64,000 nt of DNA from QHXQ01 sp963788965. GTDB lineage: Bacteria > Acidobacteriota > Blastocatellia > Pyrinomonadales > Pyrinomonadaceae. The stretch is taken from contig CAWBIK010000006.1 of the NCBI GenBank assembly GCA_963788965.1, positions 682,001-746,000 on the forward strand, read 5' to 3'. A model generated the notes under the pieces. That model was not told the origin of the DNA. It worked only from the letters and a program-made list of their open reading frames with translations, and ran no database searches. Positions 1-7,734 of the stretch are shown here, piece by piece. Position 1 is the first letter of the stretch. Each line of letters begins with the position of its first letter. The position numbers and the translations under genes are program-made.

Positions 1-93
1 CTTCGCCTCTATCTGTTCATCGTCGGCCGTCAACTCGTCAACGATGCTCTTAGCAAGCTGCGCTTCATCTTCAATGCTTGACCGTTTAGGCAT
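1..93 (-). CDS. Partial small hypothetical protein (N-terminus only)
   Basis: An ATG on the minus strand at 93-91 opens a frame that runs without a stop to the left window edge, giving 31 residues that begin MPKRSSIEDEAQLAK. The visible part is acidic and hydrophilic with no membrane segment. I do not recognise the family. It is divergent from pyrR, so the roughly 130 bp between them should hold promoters for both. Only the start is visible, so the function is not assignable. Confidence 0.45.
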   Translation of the reverse strand, partial: MPKRSSIEDEAQLAKSIVDELTADDEQIEAK

Positions 94-224
94 ACACGAA
101 GTATGCCACAGGTCGGATCGGGAACGCTAGATATTTATTTTCGTGAGCAACACACTATCGCCCCACTACCAAGCGCCGTTGGCCATTCACCATTGAGCGG
201 GCCTTGTGTTAGTATCCGCGGTCA

Positions 225-793
225 ATGGCGTTCGTCGAGAAGGCACGGATTATGGACGGGGCGCGGATTAACCGCGCTCTGGCGCGGTTGGCGTCTGAGA
301 TCGTGGAGGAGAACCACGGGGCGGACGACTTGTATCTGGTGGGCGTGCAGCGGCGCGGCGTGCCGTTGGCGGAGCGGCTGGCGGATAAGATCGCCGACCT
401 CGAAGGTCAGCGCCCGCCCGTCGGCGTCGTGGACATCACGCTGTATCGTGACGACCTGACGACGGTGGGCACGAATCCGATTGTGAACCGGCGGACTGAT
501 CTGCCGGGCGGGGTTGAGAATCGTAACATCATCTTGATCGACGATGTACTGTACACAGGTCGCACTATCCGGGCGGCGCTGGACCAGTTGATCGACTTCG
601 GCGGCCGCGTCGTGTGCAGTTGGCCGTGTTGGTGGATCGCGGCAAGGAGCATCGTGAAGTGCCGATTCAGGCCGACTACATCGGCAAGTTTGTGCCGACG
701 AAGCGCAGCGAGATTATCAAGGTGATGTTGGACGACATCGACGGCGAAGAAGGGGTCGCCATTGTAGAGCGACCGGCGGAAGAGAGCGCATGA
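225..793 (+). CDS. pyrR: PyrR bifunctional pyr operon regulator / uracil phosphoribosyltransferase, reading frame broken by a 1-nt deletion
   Basis: In known PyrR proteins this is a UMP-dependent RNA-binding attenuator of pyrimidine genes that also has uracil phosphoribosyltransferase activity. The sequence shows the PRPP-binding loop ILIDDVLYTGRT, and DITLYRDDL typical of PyrR. The frame opens at 225 and is intact to about 602. It then continues in the frame one base back (PRRVQLAVLVDRG, DYIGKFVPTKRSE) to a TGA at 791-793. Restoring one base in the GGCGGCCGCG context gives a normal protein of about 189 residues. It heads a pyrR-pyrB-pyrC operon. The lesion resembles seven others in this window at GGCC sites, so I think it is a sequence error rather than a real pseudogene. 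Identity is very secure; whether the gene is intact is not. Confidence 0.93.
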
Positions 794-797
794 ACGG

Positions 798-824
798 AGG
801 CGACCCTGAGTGGTCGCCTTTTTT
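798..824 (+). terminator. Intrinsic terminator between pyrR and pyrB, possible PyrR-controlled attenuator
   Basis: An 8-bp perfect stem (AGGCGACC / GGTCGCCT) with a 6-nt loop is followed at once by six T residues, inside the 54-nt gap between the pyrR stop and the pyrB start. A terminator inside an operon headed by pyrR matches the attenuation logic known from Bacillus pyr operons. An antiterminator would have to be formed by the 3' end of pyrR; I did not find a clear one. Confidence 0.7.
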
Positions 825-847
825 GTATCGGGCGCAGGGAAGACACG

Positions 848-1957
848 ATGGCCAAGAAAACTGAGAGGGACGGGCAGGCGGCGCGTGAAGTCGGGCCGGT
901 GGGGTTCGCGCACAAGGACCTGCTCGGCATACGCGAGTTGACGGCCGCGGAGATCGTGCATGTGCTCGATACGGCCGAGACGTTCCGCGACATCTCGCAG
1001 CGCGAGATCAAGAAAGTGCCGACCTTGCGCGGGCGCACCGTCATCAATCTTTTCTTCGAGCCTTCGACGCGCACGCGCACCTCTTTCGAGTTGGCCGGCA
1101 AACGACTCTCCGCCGACACCATCAACATCAGCGCCGCGACTTCGAGCGTCACGAAAGGCGAGACGCTGCTTGATACGGCGCGCAATCTGGAAGCAATGGC
1201 CCCAGACTTCATCGTCTTGCGCCACCCGTCGGCCGGTGCGCCGCACGCACTCGCGCGCATCTGCCGCGCCGCGATCATCAACGCGGGCGACGGGGCGCAC
1301 GAACATCCGACGCAGGCGCTCTTAGATGCAATGACGATCCGCCAGCGCAAGGGGCGGATTGAGAATCTGCAAGTCGCCATCCTCGGTGACATCTTGCACT
1401 CGCGCGTCGCACGCTCGAACTTGCACTTGTTGACGAAACTCGGCGCGCGTGTGCGCCTCGCAGGGCCGGGGCCGCTGACGCCGCCGGAGTTTGCGACGTT
1501 GATTGACGGCGGCGCGGTCACTATCTCGCAACAGATTGAAGAGGCCGTGGCAGACGCGGACGTGGTGATGGTCTTGCGTATCCAACGTGAACGACAAGAC
1601 GCGGCCTTCTTTCCGTCTCTGCGCGAGTACGCGGTTCACTACGGTCTGAACTTGAAGCGGCTGAGCGCGGCCAAGCCCGACGCCATCGTGATGCATCCGG
1701 GGCCGATGAATCGCGGCATAGAGATCGCTTCGGACGTGGCCGACGGCACGCGCTCGCTCATACTCGATCAAGTTTCCAACGGCCTCGCCGTCCGCATGGC
1801 TGTGCTCTACCTGCTCGCGGGCGGCGCGCAGGCTACGCAGACGACACAGACGCAAACCGAGTCTGCCGAAGCGTCTGAGCGCCGGCGCACCGGCACAAGC
1901 AGACGCGCGGCGCAACTCACAGACGCACAACTCGTCCCACTCGGCCAACTAGAATGA
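848..1957 (+). CDS. pyrB: Aspartate carbamoyltransferase catalytic chain
   Basis: This enzyme condenses carbamoyl phosphate and L-aspartate to N-carbamoyl-aspartate, the committed step of pyrimidine synthesis. Diagnostic motifs are the carbamoyl-phosphate loop STRTRTSF (residues 73-80), HPTQALLD (153-160) and HPGPMNRG near residue 283. The catalytic chain normally ends after the ALLYLLAGG-like helix. Here about 45 extra residues follow, rich in Gln, Thr, Glu and Arg, and probably disordered. The stop overlaps the pyrC start by ATGA at 1954-1957, so the two are translationally coupled. No pyrI-like regulatory chain is visible nearby. A terminator lies between pyrR and this gene. Confidence 0.96.
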   Translation: MAKKTERDGQAAREVGPVGFAHKDLLGIRELTAAEIVHVLDTAETFRDISQREIKKVPTLRGRTVINLFFEPSTRTRTSFELAGKRLSADTINISAATSSVTKGETLLDTARNLEAMAPDFIVLRHPSAGAPHALARICRAAIINAGDGAHEHPTQALLDAMTIRQRKGRIENLQVAILGDILHSRVARSNLHLLTKLGARVRLAGPGPLTPPEFATLIDGGAVTISQQIEEAVADADVVMVLRIQRERQDAAFFPSLREYAVHYGLNLKRLSAAKPDAIVMHPGPMNRGIEIASDVADGTRSLILDQVSNGLAVRMAVLYLLAGGAQATQTTQTQTESAEASERRRTGTSRRAAQLTDAQLVPLGQLE

Positions 1958-3263
1958 AACTGCTCATCGCCAACGGCTACGTGATCGATCCCACGCAAGG
2001 GATCAACGGCGGACGGAACATACTGATCGAAAACGGCCGCGTTGCATCGCTGCCCGAACGCGCCGACGGCGTGCCCGAAGGCGCGGAAGTCTTCGACGCG
2101 ACGGGCCTCTTTGTCGCGCCCGGTTTCATAGACCTGCACACGCACCTGCGCGAACCCGGTCAAGAATATAAAGAGACGATTGCCACGGGCACGGCGGCGG
2201 CGGTCGCGGGCGGCTACACCACGGTCTGCGCGATGCCGAACACCGATCCGGTCAACGACAATCCGGCCGTGACGCGCTTCATCATCGAGCAGGCGGGCCG
2301 GCCGGCTTGGCTAACGTCTTTCCGGTCGGCGCGATCACGAAGGGGTCGCAGGGCAAGGAACTCGCGGAGATGGGCGAGATGAAGCGCGCAGGCATCGTCG
2401 CCGTCACGGACGACGGCCACTCCGTACCGGGCGCGGGCATGATGCGCCGCGCGATGGAGTATGCGCGCGGCTTCGATCTGCCCGTGATGGACCACTGCGA
2501 GGAACGCACGCTCGCGGCGGGCGGCGTGATGCACGAAGGGCAGTGGTCCTTGCGGCTCGGCTTGCGCGGTCAGCCTGCGCTCGCAGAGGAGTTGGACGCG
2601 TGGCGCGATTGCGCGCTCGCGGAGTTGACGGGCGCGCGCCTGCACCTCGCCCACGTCTCGACGCGCGGCGCACTCGAAGCCGTGCGACGTGCGAAGGAGC
2701 GCGGCCTCAATGTCACCTGCGAAGTCGCGCCGCACCACTTCACGTTGACGGACGCGGCGGTCGAAGGCTACGACACCAACACCAAGATGTGCCCGCCCTT
2801 GAGAAGCGAAGAACACTTGGAAGCGATCCTCGCAGCCATCGCCGACGGCACGATTGACGCCATCGCCACCGACCACGCCCCGCACCACGCCGACGAGAAG
2901 GCGCTCGAATACGACCACGCGCCCAACGGCATCACCGGGCTTGAGACGGCCATTGCCCTCGCCCTTGATCGCTTGGTGCATCCCGGCCTCATCGGCCTCG
3001 AACGCCTCGTCGAACTCTGCTCGGTCAACCCCGCCCGCATCTTCAACCTCGCAGGACGCGGCACACTCCGCCCCGGCGCACACGCCGACCTAACCATCCT
3101 CGACCCCGACCACCAATGGACCTTCCACGCCGCCCACTCCCAATCAAAAAGCCGCAACACGCCCTTCGACCGCTGGCAACTACGCGGCGCGCCCGTCGCA
3201 ACAATCGTCGCCGGTCGCGTCGTCTATCGCCGCAGCGAAGCAAGCGCGCCTGTGGCTATCTAA
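1954..3263 (+). CDS. pyrC: Dihydroorotase, reading frame broken by a 1-nt deletion
   Basis: This is the zinc amidohydrolase that cyclises carbamoyl-aspartate to dihydroorotate. The metal motif DLHTHLREPG, the MDHCEE segment and ATDHAPHH near the C-terminus are all present. The first frame reads correctly to about 2298 (AVTRFIIEQAG). The protein then continues one base back as LANVFPVGAITKG to the TAA at 3261-3263. Restoring one G in the GGGCCGGCC stretch yields about 436 residues, the usual size. The last 126 bp of the gene is duplicated at 3982-4107, beyond a PIN toxin/antitoxin remnant, so the present C-terminus may have been replaced or duplicated during that event. The start overlaps the pyrB stop. 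Confidence 0.93.
3127..3252. repeat. Direct repeat copy 1 (pyrC 3' end)
   Basis: This 126-bp stretch inside the 3' end of pyrC matches 3982-4107 with a single difference (C at 3245, T at 4100). Similarity stops abruptly on both sides. The two copies bracket 729 bp holding the PIN-toxin remnant and its putative antitoxin. Confidence 0.95.
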
Positions 3264-3312
3264 TCAGTAATTAGGCGCTAGCGCCTTGAAGTCATGCTAA
3301 AATCCTGAGTGC

Positions 3313-3787
3313 ATGCAGCCGACAGTTTACGTGGAAACAACGATTGTCAGTTACTTGACGGCAAGGCTGAGCCGGGATTTGGTCACGGCTGCTCATCAGC
3401 AGATCACGCAGGAATGGTGGGCCGAACCGCCGCGCCCAGTTTACGCTGTTCGTTTCTCAATTGGTCATTCAAGAGGCGAGCATGGGTGATGAGGTGCTGG
3501 CGCAAAGGCGGCTTGCAGAGTTGCAAGCTATCCAGTTGCTCGCTGTTAATCACGATGTAGAAAACTTGGCGCAGCGATTGATAGTTGACGGCCCGTTGCC
3601 AAAGAAGGCGGCGGTGGATGCTTTGCATATTGCGGTGGCAACAGTGCATGGGATGGATTATCTGCTGACGTGGAACTGCAAGCACATCGCCAATGCCTAG
3701 ATGCAAAGCAAAGTAGCGGCAGTTTGTCGTGCGAGCGGCTTTGAACCTCCGATTATCTGCACGCCAGAGGCATTATTGGGAGCATGA
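3313..3787 (+). pseudogene. PIN-domain (VapC-like) toxin, frameshifted and with an internal stop
   Basis: Joining frames gives a PIN-like ribonuclease toxin: MQPTVYVETTIVSYLTAR at the N-terminus, then FTLFVSQLVIQEA and KKAAVDALHIAVATVHG, then LLTWNCKHIANA. The acidic residues expected for the nuclease centre (E in VETT, E in IQEA, D in VDALH) are visible. One extra C around 3426-3428 shifts the frame. A TAG at 3698-3700 interrupts the frame before a C-terminal piece (CRASGFEPPIICTPEALLGA) that ends at TGA 3785-3787. The shift lies next to a GGCC site and may be an error, but the TAG needs a substitution and looks like genuine decay. The gene directly precedes a 60-residue partner that looks like an antitoxin. 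Confidence 0.75.
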
Positions 3788-3791
3788 ATTT

Positions 3792-3974
3792 ATGTGGGTG
3801 GATGAGATAGTTGAAGAAACGCGAAAAGCGCGGGACGAATATGCAGCCGAGTTCGCGTATGACATCGCAGCCATCGTTGCGGATGTCAAAGAGCAAGAGC
3901 AGCAAAGTGAGCGCCCGGTAGTGTCACATCTGCCCAAGCAGCCGCTTTCAGTGCCATTGGCAAAGGCTTCTTAA
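3792..3974 (+). CDS. Small acidic protein, putative antitoxin partner of the PIN toxin
   Basis: It encodes 60 residues from ATG 3792, opening MWVDEIVEETRKARDEYAAEF and rich in Glu, Asp and Lys. A predicted N-terminal helical half is followed by a Pro-rich tail (PKQPLSVPL). It starts 5 nt after the last stop of the PIN toxin remnant, in the tight toxin-then-partner spacing typical of type II modules. I infer an antitoxin-like role from size and position; no DNA-binding fold is obvious. Codon usage is less GC-biased than in the pyr genes, as expected for an acquired module. Confidence 0.5.
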   Translation: MWVDEIVEETRKARDEYAAEFAYDIAAIVADVKEQEQQSERPVVSHLPKQPLSVPLAKAS

Positions 3975-3981
3975 ATCATCT

Positions 3982-4107
3982 ACGCCGCCCACTCCCAATC
4001 AAAAAGCCGCAACACGCCCTTCGACCGCTGGCAACTACGCGGCGCGCCCGTCGCAACAATCGTCGCCGGTCGCGTCGTCTATCGCCGCAGCGAAGCAAGT
4101 GCGCCTG
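3982..4107. repeat. Direct repeat copy 2 (orphan pyrC 3' end)
   Basis: This is the second copy of the pyrC tail, 125 of 126 positions identical to 3127-3252. In the pyrC frame it would end in SAPA and a TAG at 4109-4111 instead of the SAPVAI and TAA of copy 1. It has no start codon of its own and is not part of a gene. It marks the right edge of the toxin module. Confidence 0.95.
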
Positions 4108-4183
4108 CCTAGCAAGTCTTCAACCCGTCAGTGCGCTAGCCAGCTACACCACAGGTGGCGTATTTCGGGCGAGCTATTTACTA

Positions 4184-4212
4184 TTGACACGCATATCGCC
4201 CTACCTTAGTCT
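4184..4212 (+). promoter_or_regulatory. Candidate sigma-70 promoter for the TIR gene
   Basis: TTGACA at 4184-4189, a 17-nt spacer and TAGTCT at 4207-4212 lie 30 bp before the TIR start codon. The -35 is a consensus match and the -10 is moderate. Confidence 0.45.
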
Positions 4213-4241
4213 CTGGGCGCATCTTTATGCTTTAGCCTCAT

Positions 4242-5399
4242 ATGCCAACACCGGCTGCCAAGCGATGTATCTTTATTTCGTACAGCAGGAAGGATCTGAA
4301 AAGAGTTCAACCGCTGGTACGACTACTGCGGGCGTCTGAGGTAGATGTCTTCCTCGATATTGAAAACATCAAGTACGGCGAACTGTGGGCGGATTTTATT
4401 GAGAATCGGTTGGACGCGTCGGCCCAGATGCTTGTCTTTTGGAGCAAAAACGCAGCCAAGTCTGAGTACGTGCGGCAGGAGTATAGTAGGGCGATGGGCA
4501 TAGAGGGAATCCGCATTGTGCCTGTGCCGCTCGACAACACACCGCTGCCTGAAGAACTACAAAAGTTTCACGCGGTGACGGAGTTGCTGCCCTTGATGAA
4601 GGAAGCCGCGAAGCTTAGCACTCCATCGGGCATGTTTTACCGGCTGGCCTTAGTCCCACTCTCGTTAATCTTATTCATCGGCTACACATCATCTGGGAAG
4701 CCGAGTTTTCTCACCTCACAATCAACACAAGCAAACTTTGCTCAGCCGGCGGGCGCACAGTCTGCGCCCGCGCCCGCCGCCCCGGAGCAGAGGGCGACCA
4801 CTGCCTTAAGGCGCGCAGAACCTGAGAAAGTAGCTATAAACGCGGCCAATGCTAACGACGTGGACTTGGTTGAGCAATCTGATAGCGAGAAAAAGCAGTT
4901 AGAAGAGGAGATAAGAGCCATTGAGCTAAGGAAAAAAGAGCTAATCGAAAAGTTAGAGAAAGAGATACGTGAGTTAGAGGTAAAAGAACAAGCCTTACGC
5001 CGCGAAGCACGTCCGGGCAAAGGTGCTAACTATGAACGGACGTTAGAAGAAATAAGAAGACTTGAGGAAACGAGGAAACAGCTAAAGAGAAACTTAGATG
5101 ATTTAAAGTCAACAGAAATGCGGGCCTTCCACTATTCTGATGTGGAGCGTTCGGCGCGGATAGCTGCATTCTCTACCGCACAGGCTATCAGTACTCCAAG
5201 TCCCGCCCCACGCTTTTGGGGCGCAGCCCCGCAAGTATCAACTGCATTCTCGCTCATGGTCACGGCCCTGATATTAAGCGTGCTTGCGCCTGCTTTGCTC
5301 TGGTTTATGAAATGGAAACGCCTTGCCCGATCAGCTACCGGCTTGCTATTTGAACGTGAACTAGACATAGAAACATCGCCCTCGGACGACGACATCTAG
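4242..5399 (+). CDS. TIR-domain protein with long coiled coil and two membrane segments
   Basis: The protein has 385 residues. The N-terminal 115 or so form a bacterial TIR domain: CIFISYSRKDLKRV (strand A and box 1), VDVFLDIENIKYGELWADFI, QMLVFWSKNAAKSEYVRQEY, and IRIVPVPLD. The Glu of SEYVRQE occupies the place of the TIR NADase catalytic Glu. A hydrophobic segment lies near 132-150. A Lys/Glu heptad coiled coil (about 205-290) follows, and a second hydrophobic segment sits near 327-348. Base composition is clearly more AT-rich than in neighbouring genes, which suggests transfer. It stands alone just outside the pyrC-tail repeat. A defence or signalling role is inferred from the TIR domain; partner and trigger are unknown. 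Confidence 0.75.
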   Translation: MPTPAAKRCIFISYSRKDLKRVQPLVRLLRASEVDVFLDIENIKYGELWADFIENRLDASAQMLVFWSKNAAKSEYVRQEYSRAMGIEGIRIVPVPLDNTPLPEELQKFHAVTELLPLMKEAAKLSTPSGMFYRLALVPLSLILFIGYTSSGKPSFLTSQSTQANFAQPAGAQSAPAPAAPEQRATTALRRAEPEKVAINAANANDVDLVEQSDSEKKQLEEEIRAIELRKKELIEKLEKEIRELEVKEQALRREARPGKGANYERTLEEIRRLEETRKQLKRNLDDLKSTEMRAFHYSDVERSARIAAFSTAQAISTPSPAPRFWGAAPQVSTAFSLMVTALILSVLAPALLWFMKWKRLARSATGLLFERELDIETSPSDDDI

Positions 5400-5517
5400 C
5401 CGCTTGCCGTAAGACGGACGTTAGGCGTTCACCGGGGCTGTGCAGACGCGCTGTAGCGAGCGTGGCCGCGCGGCGTGTGGGCGGGGGCGGGCCGCTAATG
5501 GGCGCGGCCCTGTCGCT

Positions 5518-5649
5518 CCACGGAGCGGCGGCGCGACTAATGGGAGCGGTCGCGTGGCTAATGGGAGTAGTGGCGCGACTAATGGGAGTAGCGACACGAC
5601 TAATGGGAGCGGTGCGGCCGCTCCCATTAGTCGCGCCACCGCTCCGTGG
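5518..5649. repeat. Four 21-bp tandem repeats inside a 32-bp inverted repeat
   Basis: Four consecutive 21-bp units sharing the core CTAATGGGAG lie at 5531-5614, with a degenerate extra unit near 5491. The arms 5518-5549 and 5618-5649 are inverted copies with one mismatch, so the whole block can fold into a large cruciform or RNA hairpin. A 21-bp period places each core on the same DNA face. The 5400-5816 gap holds no gene I can support. Confidence 0.85.
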
Positions 5650-5816
5650 CGGGGTGGCGTCGCTCCGATTGGCTGAAATTCCTGTTGTGTTGGAATAAGT
5701 TTCGCATTATCATGCGTTTGCAGGCGTAGCCGAACCTCAGCTTGTGTGCCTGCGCGGGCCTCGCTGCCGTTAACCTCAACAGCTTTCGCAACTCAGCGAA
5801 AAGGAGGCAACCTCTC

Positions 5817-6479
5817 ATGCCTGACTACATTCCCGGTTCGGATGCCGAGTTCGACAACTGGCTCACAACCTTCATGGGGACGCTAAATCAGGAGAAGTCG
5901 AAGCTGAAACTGGCGGACGCGGACGTGTCCGCGCTTGAGTCTGTACGGGCGGCGTGGGCAACGGCGCGGGCCGACTGGAACACGAAGCGTGCGGCGGCCG
6001 AGGCCGCGCAACAAGCGAAGCAGGATGCGCGGCGCAATCTGGAAGCGGAGGTGCGCGGCCGTGCGCGGCTGATACAGGCGGATGGCGATGTGCCCAATTC
6101 GGTGCGGGCGGCGTTGGGTTTGACGGTGCAGGATACGACGCGGACGCCGACGGGTGCGCCGGAGTCGCGGCCGGTGGCGCAGGTGGATACGAGTCAGCGT
6201 CTGCGGCACACGGTCAGTTTTACGGATGAGGCGACGCCGAACTCGCGGCGTAAGCCCGACGGCGTGCGCGGGTGCGAAATCTGGGTGAAGGTGGGCGACC
6301 CTGCGCCGTCTGACCCGGATCAGTTGCGATTTCTGGCGCTGGATACGGCGAGTCCTTATGTCTCGGAGTACGACGGCGCGGACGCGGGCAAGACGGCGCA
6401 TTATATGTTGCGTTGGGTTTCGACGCGCGGCGAGCAGGGGCCTTGGAGTCAGACCGTGAGCGCGACGATCACGAGTTGA
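5817..6479 (+). CDS. Hypothetical protein with C-terminal fibronectin type III-like domain
   Basis: The protein has 220 residues. ATG 5817 is preceded by a strong AAGGAGG 8 nt upstream, which fixes the start. Residues 1-100 are helical and Ala/Gln/Arg-rich (WATARADWNTKRAAAEAAQQ). The C-terminal 95 residues look like an Fn3-type beta sandwich: LRHTVSFTD, GVRGCEIWVKVGD, FLALDTASPYVSEYD and a final HYMLRWVSTRGEQGPWS strand pair. No signal peptide or membrane segment is seen. Proteins of this plan are common as uncharacterised cytoplasmic or surface proteins. I cannot give a function. Confidence 0.75.
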   Translation: MPDYIPGSDAEFDNWLTTFMGTLNQEKSKLKLADADVSALESVRAAWATARADWNTKRAAAEAAQQAKQDARRNLEAEVRGRARLIQADGDVPNSVRAALGLTVQDTTRTPTGAPESRPVAQVDTSQRLRHTVSFTDEATPNSRRKPDGVRGCEIWVKVGDPAPSDPDQLRFLALDTASPYVSEYDGADAGKTAHYMLRWVSTRGEQGPWSQTVSATITS

Positions 6480-6500
6480 AGGGGCGCGGGTATGTTGAAG

Positions 6501-6577
6501 TCAGTACCGCCTGCGGTAGCGGGCGGGTACTCGTTGACCAGAGCACCGATCTCGCCCGCTACCGCAGGCGGTACTGA
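6501..6577. repeat. 25-bp perfect inverted repeat (GC-rich hairpin element)
   Basis: Arms 6501-6525 and 6553-6577 are perfectly complementary (TCAGTACCGCCTGCGGTAGC at the left end) with a 27-nt loop. It lies between convergent genes ending at 6479 and 6600. It could act as a bidirectional terminator, but there is no T-run. The sequence looks like a dispersed extragenic palindrome; only one copy is in this window. Confidence 0.85.
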
Positions 6578-6599
6578 CCTGTTTGGCGGGCGCTAGGTG

Positions 6600-6935
6600 T
6601 CAGTTACAGGGCAGGGCGATGTCGTAACGGTTGTTGGCGGGTAGGTTGACCGTGCGGCGGCAGATTGGGCGGTTGCCATGTGAGACGACGACCTCGTAGC
6701 CGCCGTCGGCGAGGCCGCCGATGTAGTAGCGGCCGTCGTCGCCTGTGGGCGAACTGCCGCGCTCAGCGCCGTTCTGTGTGATCGACACCCAAGCGCCGCG
6801 CACGGGTTGCCCGCCGCGCGTGACCGCGCCTTTGATGTAGCCGTCGGTGAAAGCGTGTGCGCTGAAGACCAGCGCCAGCATCAGGGCCATTAAGCCAAGC
6901 CCGAAGGTGGCTCGAAAGATTGAACGCTTACGCAT
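6600..6935 (-). CDS. Small secreted carboxypeptidase-regulatory-like domain protein
   Basis: The protein has 111 residues from ATG 6935, chosen because GGAGG lies 5-6 nt upstream. An N-terminal signal peptide (MRKRSIFRATFGLGLMALML, cleavage after AHA) is followed by one beta-sandwich repeat: YIKGAVTRGGQPVRGAWVSI and GRYYIGGLADGGYEVVV. This is the pattern of the carboxypeptidase regulatory-like (transthyretin-like) domain. Two Cys residues near the end could form a disulfide. It lies just downstream of, and probably co-transcribed with, the related gene ending at 6956. Likely exported; exact role unknown. Confidence 0.8.
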   Translation of the reverse strand: MRKRSIFRATFGLGLMALMLALVFSAHAFTDGYIKGAVTRGGQPVRGAWVSITQNGAERGSSPTGDDGRYYIGGLADGGYEVVVSHGNRPICRRTVNLPANNRYDIALPCN

Positions 6936-6955
6936 AAGACCTCCGTTCGGCCGGA

Positions 6956-7456
6956 TCACTTCTCGACCTTGTATTTGATTAACGCGCCGGAAAATTTGAC
7001 CTCGCTGTTGTCTTCATCAATGAACCCGGCGCTGCTGTTGCCACGGTCAGAGTCGCGCACGACGATCCAGTAGCGTTGATCGGGGATGCCCTTGAAGCGA
7101 AACTCGCCGTCGTTGCTCGTCAACGCCATCAGTTTAGGATTGCTCAGCGGCACTAGATAAACTTGCGCGCCGGTCAAGGGGCGTCCCGCCGTCGGGTCTA
7201 AGACCGTGCCGTTGATCACCAGCGTCTTGACCGTCGCGGTCGAACTATTCCCGCCGCTGCTGCTGATGACGTTCGCCTGCTGTTTCAGTTGCTCGACCTG
7301 TTGCTGCAACGCTTCGATCTGCCCGACATCCTTACTCCGCAACTGCGGCACAACGCCGAGAAAGGCTGCGCCGATGGTTGCTACGGCCGTGATCAGCGCG
7401 GTTGAGAGTAACAGCTTCGGACTTTGGGGCTGTAGATTGTCGGCTGACTGGCTCAT
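6956..7456 (-). CDS. Membrane-anchored protein with coiled coil and carboxypeptidase-regulatory-like domain
   Basis: The protein has 166 residues. A single membrane helix near residues 15-36 (LLLSTALITAVATIGAAFLG) is followed by a Gln-rich coiled coil (IEALQQQVEQLKQQ). The C-terminal regulatory-like beta sandwich reads TLVINGTVLDP, PLTGAQVYLVPL, GEFRFKGIPDQRYWIVV. The start is supported by GGAGGT upstream of ATG 7456. It forms a two-gene set with the secreted single-domain protein at 6600-6935. Probably a periplasm-facing structural or binding protein; no catalytic motif is seen. Confidence 0.75.
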   Translation of the reverse strand: MSQSADNLQPQSPKLLLSTALITAVATIGAAFLGVVPQLRSKDVGQIEALQQQVEQLKQQANVISSSGGNSSTATVKTLVINGTVLDPTAGRPLTGAQVYLVPLSNPKLMALTSNDGEFRFKGIPDQRYWIVVRDSDRGNSSAGFIDEDNSEVKFSGALIKYKVEK

Positions 7457-7734
7457 GATAGCTACCTCCTCGAAGAAACGGGCAACGATGAACGACGGTG
7501 ATAGCTCTGTCGGTTTTGAGGTAAGGTTCTACGGTAGACTTAACGTGAGCGAGGCTACTGTAGTGAGCTATCCGAGCCGTCTAAAAGGCAGCGGCACGTT
7601 ACTCCTCTATGGCATGCTTGTCAATACTGATGCGCTGGCATGGCCAACGTAGATCAGGGCGCGCTCTGCTGTTGCCTACTGTATGTGTGCGGGTGGGGTA
7701 AAACATTTCAGCCGGTAGGCGGGCCATAAAATAA

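Noticed and set aside
4104..4165. tRNA-like segment on the minus strand (contains GGTGTAGCTGGCTAGCGCAC)
   Set aside because: The D-arm resembles a tRNA, but no acceptor pairing, closed anticodon stem or T arm follows; the sequence runs into the pyrC-tail repeat. At most a fragment, possibly left by an integration event.
7489..7652. 54-residue open frame starting MNDGDSSVGFEVRFYG
   Set aside because: No ribosome site, no familiar motif, and it overlaps the promoter region of the minus-strand gene at 7456; chance is sufficient.
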